From Bremia lactucae (Eukaryota > Oomycota > Peronosporomycetes > Peronosporales > Peronosporaceae): a stretch of 64,000 bases of DNA. This document shows positions 60,466-64,000 of this stretch, one piece after another. How positions within the stretch are numbered: position 1 is the stretch's first letter; every line of letters begins with the position of its first letter. Position numbers and translations under genes: made by a program. Where the stretch lies: positions 5,177,736 to 5,241,735 of the forward strand of contig NC_090619.1 of the NCBI RefSeq assembly GCF_004359215.1, in the 5' to 3' direction. Below the pieces are notes generated by a model. That model was given only the letters and a program-made list of their open reading frames with translations, ran no database searches and was not told where the DNA came from.

Positions 60466-60840
60466 AGGGAATATTATTTTACATCGTAACATTCAAAAAG
60501 CTTATTCATTGGTAGTATAGGCCTTTATATCGACTTGCTTCGCGGTCCAGTCAGCACTGGACGCGCGTAAAGAGAGAGACATATAAGACTTTATTACCTG
60601 TTTTGTATTAGTATATAATTAAGTTAGTAGAAAATAATTAGAAACAGAAGAACTTAATTATGTTAAATAGAGTTTACTTTTGACCCTCTTAAAAGCAAGT
60701 GTTTCAAAGAGGGTCTTTCTCTGCACGTACTAGTGTACGTGTGCGCACCACTTGCACTGAAGCTGCAAAGTGAACTTGTACTGAAGCAGTGCAAAGTGGA
60801 CTTGTACTGAAGCAGTACAAGTCGGCAGTATCCCGTTACA
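60466..60840 (+). repeat. Family A 5' LTR, 5'-truncated
   Basis: From AATATTATTTTACATCG onward it aligns with the family A LTR (CGCGGTCCAGTCAGCACTGG, ACGTACTAGTGTACGT, ACTTGTACTGAAGCAGTACA) and ends CAGTATCCCGTTACA. The first part of the LTR is missing. One hairpin unit is duplicated near 60774-60800. Confidence 0.8.
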
Positions 60841-60842
60841 CC

Positions 60843-60852
60843 TGGTAGCACT
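60843..60852 (+). other. Primer binding site, family A
   Basis: TGGTAGCACT lies 2 nt after the LTR, identical to the family B and C sites. Confidence 0.6.
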
Positions 60853-60984
60853 TTGTAGTCTGTCCAAGGACCACAGTTCTATCATCTAACATGGACATGT
60901 CAGATAATAACGGAAACACGCATCACGTTTCGCGTAAAAATTACTCCATTATAAGTTACATAGAAAGGAGTGTGGTCGAACGAA

Positions 60985-61890
60985 TGAGTTCTATCGTACG
61001 GAATGATGCCATCCTGAGCATGCTGTCCGGTTTGGACAGAGATGCCCTCCATTGAGCCATCGCCGTGTTCATACAACATGAACTTGACGTGGCGAGGGAG
61101 AAACAGCCTTGCTTATCAGCAAGGCTCTCAACAGGCAGAACTGTTGAGGTTGCAACAGGTACCGACCCCTGCGCCTCAGATGACGCACACGCGTCGTCCG
61201 AAAACCTTTAAGATAGACATCTCTAACTATAGGCGAGTCGAAGAGGACTCCCTTTCAAGGTGGTTCGTCGAATTAAACGATACCATATAAAGGCTCGTCA
61301 CATTGTCGACGAGCAAATGCAAGTCGCATTTGCGCAATCAAATTTAATAGGTCGAGCCAAAATTGGGCACTAGGCCTCAAGTTGCGCGACCCATATGTAT
61401 TTGGCTCGCTAGAGGCTTTTAAAGCCCGGCTCAAACAGACGTTTGAACCGCCTAGGGCTGAGTCCAGAGCTCGATCAGAGCTGAAACTCAAGCAAAGCAA
61501 GCATGATGCTTACGCGTATGTCCAGCATATACGACTCTTAGCGAGTTGTACCACAAACAATCTAGTTCATGAACACACGTAGATTACGGTGTTTATGCAA
61601 GGTCTTACGGATGGTCCCGTGAACCATCTGTTCCGCTTGGAACTGGATACGCTGAAGAAGCAATATCCGTTGTGGAACAGGAGGAATTTAGTTTGAAACA
61701 GGCTTAAGCTAGTTCGTCATCGTATCGTCCGCCGAGACGCCAAGAGCTTGGAGGTCCAGAACCTAAGGACCTCTCTTACGCCGAAAGCGAGAGATCTCGC
61801 TTTTCGATCAATAAGCGATTGAAGAGATGCAACCGCTGTCAAAAGCTCGGTCACTACGTTCATGAGTGTAGTGCCCCACGCTCAGTACCG
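60985..61890 (+). pseudogene. Family A gag (broken)
   Basis: From ATG 60985 the plus-strand pieces read MSSIVRNDAILSMLSGLDRD, TFKIDISNYRRVEEDSLSRW, DEQMQVAFAQSNLIGRAK, LRDPYVFGSLEAFKARLKQT and KHDAYAYVQHIRLLASCTT, ending in a CCHC knuckle (CNRCQKLGHYVHEC, about 61829-61870). This is Ty3-type gag. At least five stops or frameshifts interrupt it. It shows that family A gag lies after the 5' LTR and is unrelated to the antisense ORF. Confidence 0.75.
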
Positions 61891-62079
61891 AGGAATACTG
61901 GACGTAATTATGGACCGAATTTTAAAAAAGGGCAACGGTCGCGGGTCCGACGTTGTTGCGAAATCGCAACAGCGAGGCGGACCGCCAAAAAACGGTCGGG
62001 GTCAGTATGGGCGCAACTACCTACTGATCCAGCAACCTCAAGAGAATTTACAAATTCCTTGACAAAAGTTGCACCAGAC

Positions 62080-63240
62080 ACACAATCATTATGTCTCTTT
62101 GCACCTGACGATGAGGTATGCCTCATCACCTTGATGTTAAAGTGACAAACGATTTGTCACTTGGAGCCGTAGGGGGCGTCGAATAACTTTATTCGTCGCC
62201 AGTCGCTAGAGGGTCGTACGCTCAAATATGATGAGTGCGACATCCCCCAACGAGGATGACGCTGCGTCCAGCGACAGGCGCATCGATAACAGTGATGAAA
62301 CGCGTAGTGAAATTTCACTACAAGTTAAGAGATTTACAGTATAATGATGCTTTCATCATGCCGGATTTGGATGACAAATTTGATGTCATCCTAGGTCTAC
62401 ATTGGCTCAGAAAGTTTGAGCCAAGAATCAGCTGCAGCATCGATCCCTAAAGATGCCTGCTACTTGTTATTGAGATGGCCATCTGATGAACGTCTTGGAG
62501 CTTTTGCAAGCGTATGAATGTCCTACGAGTGAGTGCGATGGCCTCACTTGTGGTACGGTCGCTAGTACGACTGCACAAGATCACAGTGGGATGACTAATC
62601 ATCAGCTGCCGGTGGCTGTGCGAATGCACAGGCAGCGCCGAAGGTCCACCACTCGACTAAGTCGAGTGGATTGAGACATGAATGTACGCCTAGCGGGCGA
62701 CATCCTTGGAAGATACCGGTTGCCCAAAAGGAGCAGCACGATGACCCTTGGTCGTGTAGATAGTAGACCGTAGAGGACCCGACTATGATAGCGCAATCAC
62801 AGTTGGAAGACGTTGAGGAAATAAGTCTCCACGTACTTGAGGAGGAAGCTCCTCAAACAGTTAATGCTAAAGTGATTAAAACTTCAGCACCACGAGCGAT
62901 TAAATCCTCGGCAGCCTTTGGATAAGGAGGTCCCAGGAAGAAACCGAGACATTGAATGTCGTGGTTAATGACGGATCAAGGGTAGGCGCTTATACTCTTG
63001 ATCTGTATGCACCTCCTAAGTTAACTTCGGAGATAACTGAATCACCAACCCTAGAACCTAAACGCTTCTTGAGAGATCTGCACTGTGGCAGAATGAAGCA
63101 GATCTGCTTACTCGTCACAGAGGACGAATACGTAGCCGATATTTAGTCAGCGATAATTTTGCAGAGAACGAACGGGTTCTCAGCAGCTCATCGATGGACG
63201 AGAGTGTCCTCGATGTGAAGACTCGGTTTGAGAGATATCA
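62080..63240 (+). pseudogene. Family A protease and pre-RT spacer (broken)
   Basis: ASNNFIRRQSLEGRTLKYDE (about 62180-62240) is a gypsy protease segment whose DSG motif is lost to a stop. The C-terminal protease motif follows (DLDDKFDVILGLHWLRKFEP, about 62365-62425). The spacer before RT is readable at about 63050-63240 (EPKRFLRDLHCGRMKQI, VLSSSSMDESVLDVKTRFER). Stops and frameshifts are frequent. Confidence 0.65.
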
Positions 63241-64000
63241 AAATAGCTCGGTGCGAATTCTCGCACCGGTCTCAACAGATCCGTTACATATCTGTTAAAT
63301 GTTGCTGGGGCGTTACTAAGCCAGCCTCTGTGGCATTACTAGCCATTCCCAGAGCATCCCACTGGGAGTGCTCACTGCTGTGTACGGGATGTCCCGTTCA
63401 CGCATAAGGATCTGATAAAATCCATCCATCAGGTCCATAGACGAAAGGTGGTTCTCTTAGACATACCATCTATGATTACGTCCTTGTAGGTATCGGCGAT
63501 TGAGCCGGTACTGTTGCAGCATTCTGTTTATTGAATGCGTGCCACTATCCGCCATCCTCCTGTGGCCTTTCACACACAGAAGATCGGAGAGCTATGTGGG
63601 GAGGTTCACTCTCTTACATGACCCGCTTTAAATCGATCGATAAAGAATTTATCGATGACAAGTACTTGTTCACGAGGCAGTGGCCACTGCTTCATGACAC
63701 AGTACTTCAAGCCCGGTTTGAGCTCCATCTCATGTTGAGTGCCTTTATCCTTAGGCAACTCGCATGGAGCAACTTCAGCGAATACATCCCTAAATTCAAT
63801 CAAACCTTTGTATAAAGAATTTGTCTTAAGTGAATCCCAGGATTGAGTAGTACGATGTATTTGTTCATAGCCGGACTACGGACGGAAAGACGGACGTAAA
63901 GCTCATAAAAACTCACGTTCGTCAGGTTCTTACGCAAATCTCAAGAAGTAAATATTCGCTGCAAGCGAAATATCACTTCTTGGGTGCATCGTCGGAAAGC
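63240..64000 (-). pseudogene. Gypsy RT in inverted orientation
   Basis: On the minus strand, from 63850 leftward: SWDSLKTNSLYKGLIEFRDV, FAEVAPCELPKDKGTQHEME, then KYCVMKQWPLPREQVLVI, AFNKQNAATVPAQSPIADTY, then NAPATFNRYVTDLLRP and PSYFD near 63240. This is the N-terminal half of a Ty3 RT opposite in strand to the gag-protease pieces just to its left. Frameshifts are present. Confidence 0.7.

Overview
The window reads as an oomycete nuclear genome, probably Peronosporales. The reasons are compact genes with short GT-AG introns (about 58-93 nt), an Inr-like TCATTTCTCAA element upstream of a gene, and chromodomain-bearing Ty3/gypsy and Ty1/copia retrotransposons packed around small gene islands. 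The species cannot be fixed from sequence alone. Three runs of N (38378-38477, 47436-47872, 54898-54997) mark scaffold gaps.

Two gene islands stand out. Island 1 (10.0-23.8 kb) holds a six-exon DDT/WHIM protein with four PHD fingers (BAZ/ACF1-like), a nuclear cap-binding subunit 1 (CBP80), a NASP/Sim3-type histone chaperone, a longin R-SNARE and an aldo-keto-reductase-like protein. Island 2 (49.9-52.7 kb) holds an eight-exon copine/RGLG-type VWA protein and a YIPF6-like Golgi membrane protein. Intergenic gaps are as short as about 100 bp inside island 1. A tRNA-Gln(CTG) lies between island 1 and a solo LTR.

Everything else is mobile DNA. Family A gypsy has LTRs that start TGTAACGGGG and end CCCCGTTACA. 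It is seen as 3' ends at 0.2-2.0 and 46.6-49.4 kb, solo LTRs at 15.4 and 54.5 kb, a shattered LTR spanning 27.0-42.1 kb, and a 5' end at 60.5-64 kb. Family B gypsy (27.2-35.6 kb) is arranged exactly as expected for an autointegration (suicide) product: LTR, gag-protease, inverted LTR, inverted pol, LTR, with an inverted 5-bp duplication at the internal joins and a perfect 5-bp target duplication outside. Family C gypsy (53.7-58.7 kb) has both LTRs but no recognisable integrase. Two pogo/Tigger-like DNA transposons (35.8 and 40.2 kb) lie in a duplicated 3.6-kb block. A Mutator-like element (23.8-26.8 kb) sits against the start codon of the aldo-keto-reductase-like gene. Copia remnants lie at 2.5-5.0 and 14.5-15.3 kb, and a nearly complete copia body is at 42.4-46.6 kb.

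Families A and B both carry an extra reading frame, antisense to gag-pol, between the integrase chromodomain and the polypurine tract of the 3' LTR. In one place the N-terminus of the family A antisense protein is fused in frame to a copia gag-pol, next to a family A LTR. These antisense frames, the autointegration product and the chimeric copia are the observations I would pursue first.
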